Source: an uncultured Clostridia bacterium (GTDB lineage: Bacteria > Bacillota > Clostridia > Oscillospirales > Ruminococcaceae). Taken from it: 15,626 bases of DNA. Below the pieces are notes generated by a model, which saw only the letters and a program-made list of their open reading frames with translations, did not search any database and was not told the origin of the DNA. The stretch's first letter is position 1. Each line of letters begins with the position of its first letter. The position numbers and the translations under genes are program-made. Positions 6,935 through 14,280 of the stretch are shown here, in pieces. The stretch spans positions 1 through 15,626 of the forward strand of contig CANRDG010000029.1 in the NCBI GenBank assembly GCA_947629275.1. Reading direction: 5' to 3'.

Positions 6935-8191
6935 TCACCTTTCGCTTTCATTTGTATCTGCAATAGTTTCGTAAGTTTCTGTAATTCCGGGAGTAGTCTC
7001 GGGCGGCGTTGTCACCTGCGGAGTTTCCTCCGTTGTTTTCTCTGTCACCGAAAGTAAAGTTTGTGTCGTTGTGGTAGCTGGTGCAGTCGTAGTCGCTGTA
7101 GCCTTCGCCGCAGCTTCTTTTTCGGCGGTGTATTTGTTTACCTCAGCCCTTGCGGCAGCCGCAACATTTGCCATATAGCTGTCGCACGTATTGTAACCGC
7201 TTATCTCGGTCATCACAACAAGAATATAAGGCTCTTTTCCGCCAAAATAGCACGCCTCGTGGTATACGCCCGAATACAAGCCATACTTGCCTGCCACTGA
7301 TTCGTTTGAGAAATAGTTCTTTATCCTCAGCCCCTCCGAGCCCAGCAGACCTTTCCATGCCGCCTGCCATGCTCTGCTGTTGCTTGTTGACATCTTCTGC
7401 ATTTTCTGCATAGCGGTAAGTATAAAGCTTGGGGTAACGTCAGCAAAATAACTGTACGAATAAAGCTGTATATCGCCGCAGCCCCAGTCCTTCATCATTT
7501 TGTTGAAGCCGTCAATGCCGAACATTTTCACCAGCATAATGTACGCAACGTTGTCCGAGTATCTCAAAGTATAATCTATAAGCTGCTCGACGGTATACTT
7601 TTTGCCAACGCCTCTGTGAATTATCACCCCTGTGCCGGGATAATATTGGTCGGCTGTGTATGTAACCGTTTCGTCAAGACTATGAACGCCCTTTTCAAGC
7701 TGCGTGCAGCAGTAATACACATACGGCAGTTTTATCATGCTCGCGCCGTAATAAACGCGGTTCGGGTCGTTTGAATAAAGCGTTTTTCCGTCCATGCAGT
7801 AAAGAATAACGCTGCTGTTATACGGGTAGTTTTTCACCACGCTGTCAAGGTCTGTGCCCGAATATGATGTGCTTGCAGGTTTTGGTGCAGGCGCAGCTGT
7901 TTGAACTACAGGCTTAGGAGCAGCTGACGCCTTTGGAGTTTCGGTCTGCGTTTTTTCGGTTGTTGTAGTCACCTCAGTGGTCGTTTGTTCCGTTGTTTCA
8001 GCAGTGTTCTCAGTTATCGTGGCAGTAGTTTTGATCATGGTGGTCGTTACTGTCGTCGTTATATCGGCAGTCGTTTCAGCCTGCGTTACAGCCGCTTGTG
8101 AACTGTCATCACTTTTTCCGCAGCTTATGCACGACAAACTCATCAAAGCTGACAGCGCAAATGCCGCTAATCTTTTTCTGCACAAGTACAT
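6935..8191 (-). CDS. Class A beta-lactamase-fold serine hydrolase, putative lipoprotein with Thr-rich arms
   Basis: 418 residues. The N terminus is a lipoprotein-like signal ending CISC (C24 probable, C21 possible), then a Thr-rich tether (about 40-108), a serine hydrolase domain (about 112-355) and a second Thr-rich tail (365-405). The penicillin-binding/beta-lactamase motifs are SMIK (S151 nucleophile, K154), SDN (212-214) and KYG (302-304) in place of the usual KTG/KSG. No ExxLN omega-loop motif as in true class A enzymes was found, so peptidoglycan hydrolysis or transpeptidation-like chemistry, or a non-catalytic role, is more likely than antibiotic resistance. It is the first gene of the hydrolase-CAP-apbE operon, with the RBS AGAGGTGA (8196-8203) and a near-consensus promoter. 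The activity is inferred only. Confidence 0.85.
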   Translation of the reverse strand: MYLCRKRLAAFALSALMSLSCISCGKSDDSSQAAVTQAETTADITTTVTTTMIKTTATITENTAETTEQTTTEVTTTTEKTQTETPKASAAPKPVVQTAAPAPKPASTSYSGTDLDSVVKNYPYNSSVILYCMDGKTLYSNDPNRVYYGASMIKLPYVYYCCTQLEKGVHSLDETVTYTADQYYPGTGVIIHRGVGKKYTVEQLIDYTLRYSDNVAYIMLVKMFGIDGFNKMMKDWGCGDIQLYSYSYFADVTPSFILTAMQKMQKMSTSNSRAWQAAWKGLLGSEGLRIKNYFSNESVAGKYGLYSGVYHEACYFGGKEPYILVVMTEISGYNTCDSYMANVAAAARAEVNKYTAEKEAAAKATATTTAPATTTTQTLLSVTEKTTEETPQVTTPPETTPGITETYETIADTNESER

Positions 8192-8219
8192 TTCGTCACC
8201 TCTTTATCGTCATAATATT

Positions 8220-8248
8220 ATGATATACTATCCAAGCAATTTTGTCAA
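8220..8248 (-). promoter_or_regulatory. Sigma-A promoter of the hydrolase-CAP-apbE operon
   Basis: On the minus strand: TTGACA (8243-8248), 17-nt spacer, TATCAT (8220-8225). It starts immediately beyond the terminator of the upstream HU operon. Confidence 0.85.
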
Positions 8249-8250
8249 GA

Positions 8251-8290
8251 AAAATCAAAAAATAAAGGCACCATCTTTTGATGATGCCTT
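8251..8290 (-). terminator. Terminator of the HU/H1-like operon
   Basis: On the minus strand an 11-bp stem (8280-8290 with 8265-8275, one wobble) with an AAAA loop is followed by a T-rich tail (TATTTTTTGATTTTT). It ends 2 nt before the -35 box of the next operon, which insulates the two units. Confidence 0.9.
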
Positions 8291-8309
8291 GACAGTTTTG
8301 TGTTTCAGA

Positions 8310-8693
8310 TCAAAGATCTATCTTCTTGCCCTCAGCTTTGCCGTTTACAACATAGTAAGCAGCGTTCTCTTCGGGCTTAACATACAGCTCTATGGACTTT
8401 ATAGAGCCTCTCTTGTTTTCAGCCTTGTAAGCCTCACGAACCTTGTCAGCTATCTCGCTGGTAGAGATCTGTCTGCCGCCGAACTCAACGTAAGCAGTCA
8501 CCTTTTCGGTAGCTTTCTTAGCGGTAGAAGCAGCCTTCTTAGCAGTTGTAGCAGCCTTTTTTGCGGTAGCGCTTGCAGCTTTGGTAGCTTTCTTTACAGC
8601 AGGGGCTTCCTTAGCCTTGGCAACAGCCTTTTCAGCTTTCTTTACTACCTTCTCGGCAGTATCTTCGATCTTCTTCTTTGCATTTGCAGCCAT
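8310..8693 (-). CDS. Histone H1-like Lys/Ala-rich protein with a C-terminal DUF6465-like domain
   Basis: A 127-residue basic protein with two parts. Residues 4-64 are almost entirely Lys, Ala, Thr and Glu with repeated TAKKAA units (43-61), resembling histone H1 tails and likely to bind DNA non-specifically. Residues 65-120 form a compact domain with AYVEFGGRQIS, an IADKVREAYK helix, and IELYVKPEENAAYYVVNG; I associate this from memory with the clostridial family DUF6465, whose function is unknown. The gene follows HU by 30 nt with its own AAGGAG and no promoter or terminator between, so the two are probably co-transcribed. A chromatin-associated role is inferred from composition and neighbour only. 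Confidence 0.85.
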   Translation of the reverse strand: MAANAKKKIEDTAEKVVKKAEKAVAKAKEAPAVKKATKAASATAKKAATTAKKAASTAKKATEKVTAYVEFGGRQISTSEIADKVREAYKAENKRGSIKSIELYVKPEENAAYYVVNGKAEGKKIDL

Positions 8694-8723
8694 TCTGAAT
8701 TACTCCTTTTCTGATCGGTTGAT

Positions 8724-9008
8724 TTACTTGTTACCCGCTGAAACTAAGTCTTTCATACCCTTTGCAGGCTTGAAAGCAGGAACTTTCTTAGCCGCAACGG
8801 TTATCTTCAGCTTAGTAACAGGGTTGTAAGCTTCCTTCTGCGCTCTCGCTCTTGTTTCAAATGTACCGAATCCGGAAATTGAAACTTTGCCGCCGCCGAT
8901 AAGGGTCTCAGTTATCATGTCGGTGAACGTGCGAACGAATTTTTCGGTGTCTTTCTTTGTAAAGCCGGTTTCTTTAGCTATTTTGCTTATAAGCTCTACT
9001 CTGTTCAT
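8724..9008 (-). CDS. hup: HU family nucleoid DNA-binding protein
   Basis: A 94-residue HU/IHF-family protein that bends DNA as a dimer and organises the nucleoid. The N-terminal helical dimerisation part (1-45, MNRVELISKIAKETG) is followed by GFGTFETR (46-53), the flexible beta-arm (about 53-76, containing the intercalating N62-P63) and the C-terminal AFKPAKGMKDLV (78-89). The arm reads NPVTK rather than the usual NPxTG. Length and layout favour HU over IHF. The start has GGAGGG (9016-9021), and the promoter is a perfect consensus, fitting an abundant protein. It is the first gene of a two-gene operon with the H1-like protein. Confidence 0.95.
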   Translation of the reverse strand: MNRVELISKIAKETGFTKKDTEKFVRTFTDMITETLIGGGKVSISGFGTFETRARAQKEAYNPVTKLKITVAAKKVPAFKPAKGMKDLVSAGNK

Positions 9009-9043
9009 TATCTTATCCCTCCAAAAGTTTTTTATTACTTGTG

Positions 9044-9072
9044 ATTATAGACCAAAAATCGCAGTTTGTCAA
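9044..9072 (-). promoter_or_regulatory. Consensus sigma-A promoter of the HU operon
   Basis: On the minus strand: TTGACA (9067-9072), exactly 17 nt, TATAAT (9044-9049). Perfect consensus in both boxes and spacing. The neighbouring stretch 9073-9228 shows no gene or strong structure. Confidence 0.92.
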
Positions 9073-9228
9073 ATGTTTTTTGCTAAAAATCCGATTTTGG
9101 AGAAAATTTTGTATATTTATATAAACTAAGTGTCGTCAAAGCCGTACCGACTTGTTGATAAACACAATAAAACCTACATTATTCTATGAAAAAACCTGCC
9201 GCCAGAAATGGACAGTAAAACTGTAAAC

Positions 9229-9263
9229 AAAAAAATCACGGCGCAGTATATTATACCGCGCCG
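9229..9263 (-). terminator. Terminator of the small acidic membrane protein gene
   Basis: On the minus strand an 11-bp stem (9253-9263 with 9239-9249, G+C-rich base CGGCGC/GCGCCG, one wobble) with an AAT loop, then TGATTTTTTT. It lies 21 nt after the stop codon. Confidence 0.88.
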
Positions 9264-9284
9264 CTTTTCACAGCAGATCTGTAA

Positions 9285-9593
9285 TTACTTGTCGGTATCT
9301 TCAACAGCGTCAGCAATGCTGTCAAGACCCTCTTCAACGCTCTCTGCGCCGTCTTCTACCATTTCAGCAGCCTTTTCGGAAGCTTCTTCGATAGCTTCTT
9401 CAGCAGCATCGGCAGCATCTTCTACAGCTTCGGCAGCGTCGTCGCACTCGGTGCAGCAATCGCAGTCGCACTCGTCGTCGAATTCCTCGTAATCATATTC
9501 TTCCATTTCTTTGCGCTTTTTCAGAGTGAAAAACGCAGCAGCAGCTCCTGCCAGAGCGGCAAGACCTACAAATACCTTAAAACCGTTAGCCAT
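9285..9593 (-). CDS. Small acidic single-pass membrane protein with a cysteine cluster
   Basis: A 102-residue protein with one N-terminal membrane segment (about 5-23), a basic KKRK stop-transfer (25-28), an acidic stretch with five cysteines in nine residues (C42, C44, C46, C47, C50) and an Ala/Glu/Asp-rich amphipathic helix (52-102) with AADAAEEA-type near-repeats. The short membrane segment plus charged helix resembles YtxH-like stress proteins, but I cannot assign a family. The basic stop-transfer suggests the acidic part stays cytoplasmic. The cysteines could bind metal or be redox active; this is inference. It has AAAGGAG (9604-9610), its own promoter and its own terminator, so it is an independent unit and not part of the HU or rsmE operons. 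Confidence 0.85.
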   Translation of the reverse strand: MANGFKVFVGLAALAGAAAAFFTLKKRKEMEEYDYEEFDDECDCDCCTECDDAAEAVEDAADAAEEAIEEASEKAAEMVEDGAESVEEGLDSIADAVEDTDK

Positions 9594-9629
9594 TGGTGAA
9601 CATCTCCTTTAAAAAATTGGTCTAAAACG

Positions 9630-9658
9630 ATTATAACATATACCAAAACAAAATTCAA
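9630..9658 (-). promoter_or_regulatory. Sigma-A promoter of the small acidic membrane protein gene
   Basis: On the minus strand: TTGAAT (9653-9658), 17-nt spacer, TATAAT (9630-9635) with an upstream TG (extended -10). Confidence 0.85.
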
Positions 9659-9702
9659 GCATTTTATACAAAAAATTTGTTTGCGGCGCATAATTTTTTT
9701 CA

Positions 9703-10422
9703 TTACATATTTTCGGTGAGGTGCATTATAATACTTACGGCGGCTATCGGAGCGGTCTCGCACCGCAAAATTCTCTCACCAAGCCATATGGGCAGCGCGC
9801 CGCCGCTTTCGCACAGCCTGATTTCGTTTTCGCTAAAGCCGCCCTCGCAGCCTATCATCAGCCCCACGCTCTTTTTATCTGAAAACATTTCTCCGTTTAG
9901 CCGCCTGCCGCCCTTTTCGTAGCATATCAGCGAAAGATCGCAATCTTTTATTTGTTTTGCAGCTTGTTCTATGCTTATTATGTCCGCTACCGTCGGTATG
10001 ATACCACGCCCCGACTGCTTTGCCGCACCCTCGGCTATTTTTTGCAGCCGTGCGCGCTTTTTCTCAAAGCTTTTGCCGTCGGGTCGTGAAATACATCTCT
10101 CCGTCAGCACGGGAACAATTTTGCAAACACCCAGTTCTACGGCTTTCTGCACGATAAATTCCAGCTTGTCAAGCTTTGGCATCGCCTGAAAAAGCGTAAG
10201 CTCAATACTCGGCTCTGCTTTTGTTTTCTGTGATGAGATCACGTCGCACAGCACCTCAATATCCGAAATGCTGCGTATTTTGCATATGTATTCCATGCCG
10301 CTGCTACAAAGGGTTATCTCATCGCCCAGTCTCATTCTCAGCGAGCGCCCTATATGTACGGCATCGTCGCCTGTAATGCGCGCAGTGTTTTCATGTATAT
10401 CGTCAGTAAAAAATCTCGGCAT
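9703..10422 (-). CDS. rsmE: 16S rRNA (uracil1498-N3)-methyltransferase RsmE
   Basis: A 239-residue SPOUT-class methyltransferase that methylates N3 of U1498 in 16S rRNA using S-adenosylmethionine. An N-terminal PUA-like RNA-binding part (1-70, MPRFF...RMRLGDEI) precedes the trefoil-knot catalytic domain. Family motifs are QAMPKLDKLEFIVQKAVELG (79-98), AKQSGR (134-139), GCEGGFSENE (191-200) and LGERILRCETAP (214-225), the last forming the knot and cofactor pocket. Length is normal. The start has GGGGTGA upstream. In many Firmicutes rsmE sits at the end of the dnaK operon after prmA; here it is divergent from hrcA with its own promoter. No clear terminator follows it, so some read-through into the acidic protein gene is possible. 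Confidence 0.95.
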   Translation of the reverse strand: MPRFFTDDIHENTARITGDDAVHIGRSLRMRLGDEITLCSSGMEYICKIRSISDIEVLCDVISSQKTKAEPSIELTLFQAMPKLDKLEFIVQKAVELGVCKIVPVLTERCISRPDGKSFEKKRARLQKIAEGAAKQSGRGIIPTVADIISIEQAAKQIKDCDLSLICYEKGGRRLNGEMFSDKKSVGLMIGCEGGFSENEIRLCESGGALPIWLGERILRCETAPIAAVSIIMHLTENM

Positions 10423-10443
10423 ATCAATTCACCCCATACTATT

Positions 10444-10472
10444 ATTATATCTTAATGTTGCTCGTTTTTCAA
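10444..10472 (-). promoter_or_regulatory. Sigma-A promoter of rsmE
   Basis: On the minus strand: TTGAAA (10467-10472), 17-nt spacer, TATAAT (10444-10449). It fires away from the hrcA promoter and lies outside the CIRCE operator. Confidence 0.82.
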
Positions 10473-10546
10473 TACGTTGGGGCAAAATATACAAATAATT
10501 TGTTTCAAGGGGCGTTAACTTCGTGCAAAAAAATATTTCAACACTA

Positions 10547-10575
10547 TTGACAACTGTTTAAAATGGTGGTATCAT
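10547..10575 (+). promoter_or_regulatory. Sigma-A promoter of the hrcA-grpE-dnaK-dnaJ operon
   Basis: TTGACA (10547-10552), 17-nt spacer, TATCAT (10570-10575). The predicted transcription start falls inside the CIRCE repeat that begins 4 nt after the -10 box. Confidence 0.88.
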
Positions 10576-10579
10576 ATAC

Positions 10580-10606
10580 TTAGCACTCAAAGAGCAAGAG
10601 TGCTAA
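10580..10606 (+). promoter_or_regulatory. CIRCE operator, HrcA binding site
   Basis: Perfect TTAGCACTC - 9 nt - GAGTGCTAA. In the family, HrcA binds this as a dimer and blocks transcription until heat or misfolded protein removes active repressor. Its position just past the -10 box means autoregulation of hrcA and control of the chaperone genes behind it. Confidence 0.98.
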
Positions 10607-10658
10607 CACTTGATAAAAATAAGTGCTAAACAAGGTGAATGCCTAAGGCGGTGAGAAT

Positions 10659-11681
10659 GTGGACGACAGAAAGCTGCGTATACTTACAGCGGTGGTAGAC
10701 GAATATATAATGACGGGCGAACCTGTAGGCTCAAAAGCGATAATGGGCGTTGTAAAGGCATCATCGGCAACTATACGCAACGAAATGGCGGAGCTTGAAA
10801 AGCAAGGGTATCTCGAGCAGCCGCACACTTCGGCAGGCAGGGTACCCACATATCTCGGCTACAGGCTTTATGTAGACCAACTGCTAAAGACCGACCCGCT
10901 CACCGACGACGAAAAGGAAATGCTCAACTCCATGATACCGCAGTCGGGCGCGACGGACGACGAGATAATAAGAGATGCCTCCCTTGCCTTGGCGCAGCTT
11001 ACGCAGTGTGCGACGGTGGTAGCCAACGCCACGCCGAAATTCTCCGTAATATCACGAGTTGAGGTAGTACCGACGGGCAAGAGAATGTACGTCATACTGA
11101 TGATAACATCTTCCGGCGCTATTAAAAATAAGGTGTGCAGGCTGCAATTTGACTTAACGCACGAACAGCTTGACTTTTTCTCGCAGTTCATAAGGGAAAA
11201 TCTGGAGGGCGTTGAAGTCGAGGCTCTTTCAGATGAGCTGTTGCAGCGGCTTGAAACGGCGCTTGGCACTTACATGACGGTGCTTTCACCGCTGGTGAGC
11301 GAGATAATGAAGATGTCAAGAGAGATAGGACACGAGGAGTATTCTGTAAGCGGCGAGATGAATCTGCTTGCGCGCCCTGACGTTGACCGCAGCGAGATAA
11401 TGACATTTCTTGATAACAAAAAAGAGTTTGCCGACTTTCTCGGCACGAGTTTCGGCGGTCTGCACGTTATGTTTTCTCACGAAAAGGACAGCTTTGTAAT
11501 AAGCAACTCGAGCATAATAACATCGTCTTTCTCAAAGGACGGCAAACAGGCGGGAACGCTGGGGCTTATAGGTCCTATGAGGATAGACTATGCAAAATAT
11601 ATACCGTATCTTGAATATTTCACCAACAAGATAACACAGCTTCTCTCGGAAGATACAGACGACATTGACAAGGAGCAGTAA
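10659..11681 (+). CDS. hrcA: Heat-inducible transcription repressor HrcA
   Basis: A 340-residue repressor of class I heat-shock genes. The N-terminal winged helix (about 4-75) shows EPVGSKAI (21-28), SSATIRNEMAELEKQGYL (35-52) and PHTSAGRVPTYLGYR (55-69), hallmarks of HrcA. The remainder is the GAF-like and dimerisation region, with FGGLHVMFSHE and the terminal GLIGPMRIDYAKYIPYLEY near the C terminus. The start is GTG at 10659, giving MDDRKLRIL, with AAGGCGG (10645-10651) 7 nt upstream. It is the first gene of the operon, behind its own CIRCE target, so it autoregulates. In characterised systems GroEL tunes HrcA activity; groESL is not in this window. Confidence 0.97.
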   Translation: MDDRKLRILTAVVDEYIMTGEPVGSKAIMGVVKASSATIRNEMAELEKQGYLEQPHTSAGRVPTYLGYRLYVDQLLKTDPLTDDEKEMLNSMIPQSGATDDEIIRDASLALAQLTQCATVVANATPKFSVISRVEVVPTGKRMYVILMITSSGAIKNKVCRLQFDLTHEQLDFFSQFIRENLEGVEVEALSDELLQRLETALGTYMTVLSPLVSEIMKMSREIGHEEYSVSGEMNLLARPDVDRSEIMTFLDNKKEFADFLGTSFGGLHVMFSHEKDSFVISNSSIITSSFSKDGKQAGTLGLIGPMRIDYAKYIPYLEYFTNKITQLLSEDTDDIDKEQ

Positions 11682-11683
11682 AA

Positions 11684-12274
11684 ATGAATGAAAATATCGA
11701 AAATACTAAAAATGTTGAAAACGACGAAAACGTTGAAAAGACCGAAAATACAGAAGATATAGAAAACAATTTGGCGGAAGATACCCAAAGCGCCGAAGAA
11801 ACGGCAGAAAACAATGAAACGCTGCAGGAGCAGACCGAAGAAGAAAAGCTTACGGCAGAGCTTGCGGAAACTAAAGATAAGTATCTTAGGCTTATGGCTG
11901 AATATGATAATTACAGAAAGCGTACCGCCAAGCAGATAGTTGAAATGTCCGCGACGGTAAAGGGCGACACGATAGCGCAGCTTTTGCCGATATATGATAA
12001 CTTTGAAAGGGCTGCGAACGCCGAAAGCAGTGATGAAAAATACAAGTCGGGCGTTGAGATGATATTTAACCAGCTGACCGAGGCTATTAAAAAACTCGGC
12101 GTTGAGATAATTGACCCGACAGGGCAGCCGTTCGACCCGAATATCGCAAATGCGGTATCTCAGATTGAAGACCCCGAGCTTGGCGAAAACACGGTCGCGC
12201 AGACTTTCCAGAAAGGCTACAAGATAGGCGACAGGGTGATACGCTACGCAATGGTAGTAGTGGCAAATGCATAA
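11684..12274 (+). CDS. grpE: Nucleotide exchange factor GrpE
   Basis: A 196-residue GrpE that releases ADP from DnaK. The N-terminal 1-55 is unusually rich in Glu and Asn with near-repeats of ENxENxE, an unstructured tail. The long coiled-coil dimerisation helix runs about 53-95 (EEKLTAELAETKDKYLRLMAEYDNYRKR...), followed by a four-helix region (LLPIYDNFERA, 100-110) and the C-terminal beta domain (142-196, with FDPNIANAV and QKGYKIGDRVIRYAMVVVA). The ATG lies 2 nt after the hrcA stop and the AAGGAG (11670-11675) is inside the hrcA 3' end, so translation is likely coupled. Length is typical. Confidence 0.96.
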   Translation: MNENIENTKNVENDENVEKTENTEDIENNLAEDTQSAEETAENNETLQEQTEEEKLTAELAETKDKYLRLMAEYDNYRKRTAKQIVEMSATVKGDTIAQLLPIYDNFERAANAESSDEKYKSGVEMIFNQLTEAIKKLGVEIIDPTGQPFDPNIANAVSQIEDPELGENTVAQTFQKGYKIGDRVIRYAMVVVANA

Positions 12275-12344
12275 CAGCTTGTGACGGAGGCTTACAGCTT
12301 CCATAACATAAATCACAAAATTTACTTGAAAGGATGAATGACTT

Positions 12345-14198
12345 ATGGGAAAGATAATAGGTATCGACTTGGGTACAACTAACTCGTGCGTTGCGGTTAT
12401 GGAGGGCGGCGAAGCTGTCGTTATCCCTAACAGCGAGGGCGCAAGAACGACTCCGTCGGTAGTCGGAGTTTCAAAGACAGGCGACAGACTTGTAGGACAG
12501 GTAGCTAAACGCCAGGCGGTAACGAACTTTGACAACACCGTTATCTCTATAAAGAGACATATGGGCAGCGACTACAAGGCAACTATGGGAGGCAAGAGTT
12601 ATACTCCGCAGGAAATTTCGGCTATGATACTGCAAAAGCTTAAAGCCGATGCGGAAAGCTACCTCGGCGAAAAGGTAACGGAGGCTGTTATAACAGTTCC
12701 GGCATACTTTACCGACTCTCAGAGACAGGCTACCAAAGACGCAGGACAGATAGCAGGTCTTACCGTCAAGAGAATTATCAACGAGCCTACCGCGGCGGCG
12801 TTCTCTTACGGTATCGACAAGGAAGAGGATCAGAAGATAATGGTCTATGACCTCGGCGGCGGCACGTTCGACGTTTCTATTATAGAAATGGGAGACGGCG
12901 TTACGCAGGTGCTTGCTACGGCTGGTAATAACCACCTCGGCGGCGATGACTTTGACCAGAGAATTATTGACTGGATGATCAAGGAGTTTAAGGCTTCCGA
13001 CGGAATAGACCTTACAAACGACAAGATGGCTATGCAGAGACTTAAAGAGGCTGCCGAAAAAGCCAAGATAGAGCTTTCGTCAACGCCGTCTTCTACAATT
13101 TCTCTGCCGTTCATCTCTGCCGACGCATCGGGTGCAAAGCACCTAGAGCTTACCCTTACTCAGGCAAAATTTAATGAGATGACCGCTGACCTTGTAGAGT
13201 CTACAATGGGTCCTGTTCGTCAGGCGCTGTCAGACTCCGGTCTTAGCGCTTCCGACCTTAACAAGGTGCTTATGGTGGGCGGTTCTTCAAGAATACCTGC
13301 TGTTCAGGAGGCAGTTAAGAAGTACCTTGGCAAAGAGCCTTTCAAGGGCATAAACCCCGATGAATGCGTTGCCCTCGGCGCGGCAATTCAGGGCGGTATC
13401 CTCGGCGGCGATGTTCACAGCGATCTGCTTTTGCTTGATGTTACTCCGCTGTCGCTCGGCATTGAGACCGCGGGCGGCATATGCACAAGAATGATCGAAA
13501 GAAATACAACTATCCCTGCAAACAAGAAGGAAATATTCTCTACCTATGCAGACAATCAGGACGCAGTTGATATAAGAGTTCTGCAAGGCGAAAGAGAGTT
13601 TGCAAGAGATAACAAAGAGCTTGGCGTGTTCAGACTTGACGGCATTGCACCTGCTCCTAGAGGCGTGCCTCGTATCGAAGTAACTTTCGATATAGACGCG
13701 AACGGTATCGTACACGTTTCGGCTAAAGATCTCGGTACGGGCAAGGAGCAGAACATCACCATAACTTCTTCAACGAATATGTCCAAAGAAGATATAGACA
13801 AGGCTGTTAAAGAGGCAGAAGCATTTGCTGCCGAAGACAAGAAAAAGCGTGAAGATGTTGATGCAAGAAACAATGCTGACAGTTTGGTATTCCAGTGTGA
13901 AAAGGCTCTCGGTGAGATAGGCGACAAGATAGACCCTGCCGACAAGTCCTCGATACAGAGCAAGATAGACTCTCTAAAAGAGGCTCTCAAGGGCAGCGAT
14001 ATCGAGGCTATAAAGAGCAAGAAAGCAGAACTGGAGCAGGAGTTCCAGAAGGTTTCCACAAAGCTTTATGAACAGGCGGCTGCGGCTCAGGGCGCGGCTG
14101 GCGGCATGGGCGATATGGGCAACATGGGCGGCTCTGACAACGGCGGCGCTAAAAATGACGACGGAGTTATAGATGCAGAATTCACCGACGCCGAATAA
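12345..14198 (+). CDS. dnaK: Chaperone DnaK (Hsp70)
   Basis: A 617-residue Hsp70 that binds exposed hydrophobic segments under ATP control with DnaJ and GrpE. The nucleotide-binding domain carries GIDLGTTNSCVAV (6-18), the phosphate-2 motif VYDLGGGTFDVSII (167-180, T174 at the usual autophosphorylation position) and the adenosine motif LMVGGSSRIPAV (309-320). The hydrophobic linker DLLLLDV (360-366) leads to the beta substrate-binding domain (367 to about 475) and a helical lid. The C terminus is a Gly/Met/Asn-rich tail ending DAEFTDAE. Length matches Gram-positive DnaK proteins, which lack an insertion in the ATPase domain. The start has AAAGGA (12329-12334). The 70-nt grpE-dnaK gap holds only a weak 6-bp hairpin (about 12286-12302). 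Confidence 0.98.
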   Translation: MGKIIGIDLGTTNSCVAVMEGGEAVVIPNSEGARTTPSVVGVSKTGDRLVGQVAKRQAVTNFDNTVISIKRHMGSDYKATMGGKSYTPQEISAMILQKLKADAESYLGEKVTEAVITVPAYFTDSQRQATKDAGQIAGLTVKRIINEPTAAAFSYGIDKEEDQKIMVYDLGGGTFDVSIIEMGDGVTQVLATAGNNHLGGDDFDQRIIDWMIKEFKASDGIDLTNDKMAMQRLKEAAEKAKIELSSTPSSTISLPFISADASGAKHLELTLTQAKFNEMTADLVESTMGPVRQALSDSGLSASDLNKVLMVGGSSRIPAVQEAVKKYLGKEPFKGINPDECVALGAAIQGGILGGDVHSDLLLLDVTPLSLGIETAGGICTRMIERNTTIPANKKEIFSTYADNQDAVDIRVLQGEREFARDNKELGVFRLDGIAPAPRGVPRIEVTFDIDANGIVHVSAKDLGTGKEQNITITSSTNMSKEDIDKAVKEAEAFAAEDKKKREDVDARNNADSLVFQCEKALGEIGDKIDPADKSSIQSKIDSLKEALKGSDIEAIKSKKAELEQEFQKVSTKLYEQAAAAQGAAGGMGDMGNMGGSDNGGAKNDDGVIDAEFTDAE

Positions 14199-14224
14199 TT
14201 AGACTGAAAAGACAAAATAAAAAT

Positions 14225-14262
14225 GGGTGTTTGCCTCCGTAACTTTTGCGGAGGCATAGCCC
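14225..14262 (+). other. Intercistronic hairpin between dnaK and dnaJ
   Basis: A perfect 8-bp stem TGCCTCCG (14232-14239) / CGGAGGCA (14249-14256) with a 9-nt loop, and a possible outer GGG/CCC (14225-14227 with 14260-14262). No T-run follows, so it is not a normal terminator. Position suggests an mRNA stability or processing element that sets the DnaK:DnaJ ratio; this role is inferred. Confidence 0.65.
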
Positions 14263-14280
14263 GTTAAGGGGTTGCTACTT

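Noticed and set aside
6935..8191. Antibiotic-resistance class A beta-lactamase
   Set aside because: KYG replaces KTG, no deacylating Glu motif was found, and the gene sits in an envelope operon with long Thr-rich tethers.
11588..12538. 316-codon minus-strand frame antisense to grpE and the start of dnaK
   Set aside because: A shadow of the well-supported hrcA-grpE-dnaK genes; Phe/Ile-rich content mirrors Glu/Asn codons on the other strand.
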